From Bacillus sp. MUM 116 (GTDB lineage Bacteria > Bacillota > Bacilli > Bacillales > Cytobacillaceae), in NCBI RefSeq assembly GCF_001866655.1, contig NZ_MLYR01000072.1:1-46577 (forward strand): a stretch of DNA of 46,577 nt, written 5' to 3'. The notes under the pieces were generated by a model. That model saw only the letters and a list, made by a program, of their open reading frames with translations, ran no database searches and was not told where the DNA came from. The position numbers were made by a program, and so were the translations under genes. Positions 45,117 to 46,577 of the stretch are shown piece by piece. The number at the start of each line of letters is the position of its first letter. Within the stretch, counting starts at the first letter, position 1.

Positions 45117-45725
45117 CTATTTTGCAAATCGATGTTTACCGATTGTAACAGTTACTGGACGTGAGTAAATCCACTTACTTACAGATGTTTTTGGATTGTA
45201 GAAAAATAGGGAACCATTGCCTTTACCTTTAAATGCGATAGCTTCATTCACAGCCCGCTTTGATGCTGCATCGGCAGGTTGATTAATTCGCCCATTTTGG
45301 ACGGGAGTAAAGGCATAATGTCCGTTAGAAACTTGATAAATAACTTTTCTAATAGTATTTGGAAAATCCGGGCTTGCAACTCTGTTTAAGATTACAGTAG
45401 CAACTGCTACTTTTCCTGCATGAGGTTCTCCAACTGCCTCTGCATGAACAAGTCGTGCCATAAGCTCTTTATCTGCTGCTGAAATTGTAGAGTTTGGTAA
45501 TGTTATAGTTTGACCAGCATTAAGGGGGGCATTATTGTTTGCAGCCATTAATCGATCTACAGGTACACCGAAACCTTTTGCAATTTTCCAATAAGTTTCC
45601 CCGTATTGAACTTTATGAGGGGTTCCTGTAGCTGCTTCTGATTTTGTTGTTAATGTAAATGCTGATAAAGACACCATCATTCCCGCTGCAATTACTAGTT
45701 TCTTAAGTTTATTAAAGTTCTTCAA
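45117..45725 (-). CDS. Cell wall hydrolase with LysM and SleB/CwlJ-type domain
   Basis: A 202-aa secreted protein. An N-terminal signal peptide (KKLVIAAGMMVSLSAFTLTT, likely cleaved after SEA near residue 31) is followed by one LysM peptidoglycan-binding repeat (about 36-77, VQYGETYWKIAKGFGV) and a C-terminal hydrolase_2 (SleB/CwlJ-type) domain (about 83-202). That domain has LMARLVHAEAVGEPHAGKVAV with the likely catalytic Glu, then SLFFYNP. Family members hydrolyse cortex or vegetative peptidoglycan. The start is TTG, 9 nt after a perfect AGGAGG. It is monocistronic. Confidence 0.88.
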   Translation of the reverse strand: MKNFNKLKKLVIAAGMMVSLSAFTLTTKSEAATGTPHKVQYGETYWKIAKGFGVPVDRLMAANNNAPLNAGQTITLPNSTISAADKELMARLVHAEAVGEPHAGKVAVATVILNRVASPDFPNTIRKVIYQVSNGHYAFTPVQNGRINQPADAASKRAVNEAIAFKGKGNGSLFFYNPKTSVSKWIYSRPVTVTIGKHRFAK

Positions 45726-46068
45726 ATCTTAAAACCTCCTAATCGTTTCGCTCGTTTGTCTATCTATAAGGCTATCAGTTGTAACATACTTATTCAGCAT
45801 CCAAAAAATGGCATAGTAAAATAGACTCCTTTGGCACCTGTCATAAAAGGTTTTAAACAATAAATGGAATTATCAACCAAAATTAACTTTTTTCCATTTC
45901 CCTACTACATTGGATGGTTTAGGATGGATTTTTACAAAAGATTTCGTCCTTGTAACATAAACCAATACTTTCACCAAATCGACATCCTTAAATTGAAAAT
46001 CAAATAGGAATCTTTCCCTACTTTTTAGAAATAATATAGAAGAAATTAAAAATAAGGAGGTTTTATGG

Positions 46069-46515
46069 GTGAATAATCAACTAGTTAGTGTATTAAATAG
46101 GCAAATCGCCAACTGGTCTGTCTTGTATATGAAGCTTCATAATTATCACTGGTATGTAAAAGGCAGCAATTTTTTTACGCTGCACGAAAAATTCGAGGAA
46201 TTTTATAATGAAGCAGGAGTCCATGTGGATGAACTCGCCGAGCGCTTATTATCTATCGGTGGAAACCCTGTTGCAACCATGAAAGAATGTTTGGAGCTCT
46301 CATCTATCCAAGAAGCAAACGGCAGCGAATCGGCAGAGGCAATGGTTCAATCGATTATTAACGATTTTTCGATTATTATCGGGGAATTAAAAGAGGGAAT
46401 GAATTTAGCGGGGGAAGTAAGTGACGAAACCACCGGTGACATGCTCCTGGCCATCCACTCCGGCTTAGAAAAACATGTTTGGATGCTGCAAGCATTCCTA
46501 GGAAAAGCGATATAA
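46069..46515 (+). CDS. dps: Dps family ferritin-like DNA-protection protein
   Basis: A 148-aa four-helix ferritin-like protein of the Dps/MrgA family, which assembles a dodecamer that oxidises and stores iron and protects DNA. The intersubunit ferroxidase residues are visible in [11 protein letters not shown] (two His) and in the [14 protein letters not shown] helix (Asp, Glu). GTG 46069 is chosen because AGGAGG lies 8 nt before it. An ATG four bases upstream (46065) opens only ATG-GGT-GAA-TAA, so it cannot be the start. The 343-bp upstream gap (45726-46068) shows no clear PerR box or sigma-B promoter. Confidence 0.9.
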   Translation: MNNQLVSVLNRQIANWSVLYMKLHNYHWYVKGSNFFTLHEKFEEFYNEAGVHVDELAERLLSIGGNPVATMKECLELSSIQEANGSESAEAMVQSIINDFSIIIGELKEGMNLAGEVSDETTGDMLLAIHSGLEKHVWMLQAFLGKAI

Positions 46516-46523
46516 TCTCTGAA

Positions 46524-46558
46524 AAGAGTCCAACAAGTAGAATTGGACTCTTCTTTTC
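46524..46558 (+). terminator. Terminator of dps
   Basis: Perfect 10-bp stem AAGAGTCCAA/TTGGACTCTT (46524-46533 with 46543-46552) followed by CTTTTCC. It starts 8 bp after the stop codon. Confidence 0.85.
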
Positions 46559-46577
46559 CACCTCCTAATTATAATAA

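Noticed and set aside
45726..46068. PerR box or sigma-B promoter for dps
   Set aside because: No stretch matches either consensus well enough to report; only AT-rich sequence is seen.

Overview
The window comes from a low-GC Gram-positive bacterium of the family Bacillaceae. The evidence is the Bacillus-type 16S 5' end and pre-16S leader, AGGAGG/GGTGAT ribosome binding sites with frequent TTG and GTG starts, a T-box leader, split glycine-cleavage P-protein homologues, DUF3055- and DUF3870-like small proteins, and palindromic intergenic repeats of the kind scattered through Bacillus-like genomes. A Neobacillus- or Mesobacillus-like species is likely, but genus cannot be fixed from this sequence alone. 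No phage, insertion sequence, transposase or CRISPR array is visible.

Layout. Positions 1-170 hold the 5' end of a 16S rRNA gene that reads leftward out of the window, with tandem promoters at 342-453. On the plus strand follow an MgtC-like membrane protein, tRNA-Ala(GGC), and a DUF485 plus acetate-type sodium/solute symporter pair. A DEAD-box helicase (minus strand) and a 131-bp palindromic repeat come next.

From 23475 down to 5431 lies one long co-directional carbohydrate locus on the minus strand. In transcription order it is: sensor kinase, AraC-type response regulator, sugar-binding lipoprotein and two permeases (importer 1), a GH63-like glycosidase, a short-chain dehydrogenase, divergent homologues of glycine decarboxylase subunits (GcvPA-like, GcvPB-like), a second sugar-binding lipoprotein and two permeases (importer 2), and a GH2 beta-galactosidase. 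The P-protein pair lies in this glycan locus without GcvH or GcvT and has altered active-site loops. I consider it the best candidate for an undescribed pathway. A hairpin whose two arms both resemble cre sites precedes importer 1.

The middle (23.6-32.6 kb) is mostly housekeeping: a 47-aa zinc-ribbon-like protein, a GGDEF-EAL protein, hom-thrB without thrC, T-box-controlled serA, a HAD hydrolase and a DUF3870 protein.

From 32.9 to 44.9 kb is a complete putrescine-utilisation regulon on the minus strand: PuuP-type importer; glutamate dehydrogenase with a DUF3055-like protein and a lysine-less biotinyl/lipoyl-like protein; a PAS/AAA+ sigma-54 activator; then aminobutyraldehyde dehydrogenase, putrescine aminotransferase, GABA aminotransferase and succinate-semialdehyde dehydrogenase. 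The three transcription units that carry structural genes each have a near-consensus -24/-12 promoter. Each also has a TTATGCA/TGCATAA-type site about 85 bp further upstream, so the control circuit can be read directly from the DNA. The inferred flow is putrescine to 4-aminobutanal to GABA to succinate semialdehyde to succinate, with glutamate dehydrogenase regenerating 2-oxoglutarate for the two transaminases. The window ends with a LysM/SleB-type cell wall hydrolase and a Dps protein.
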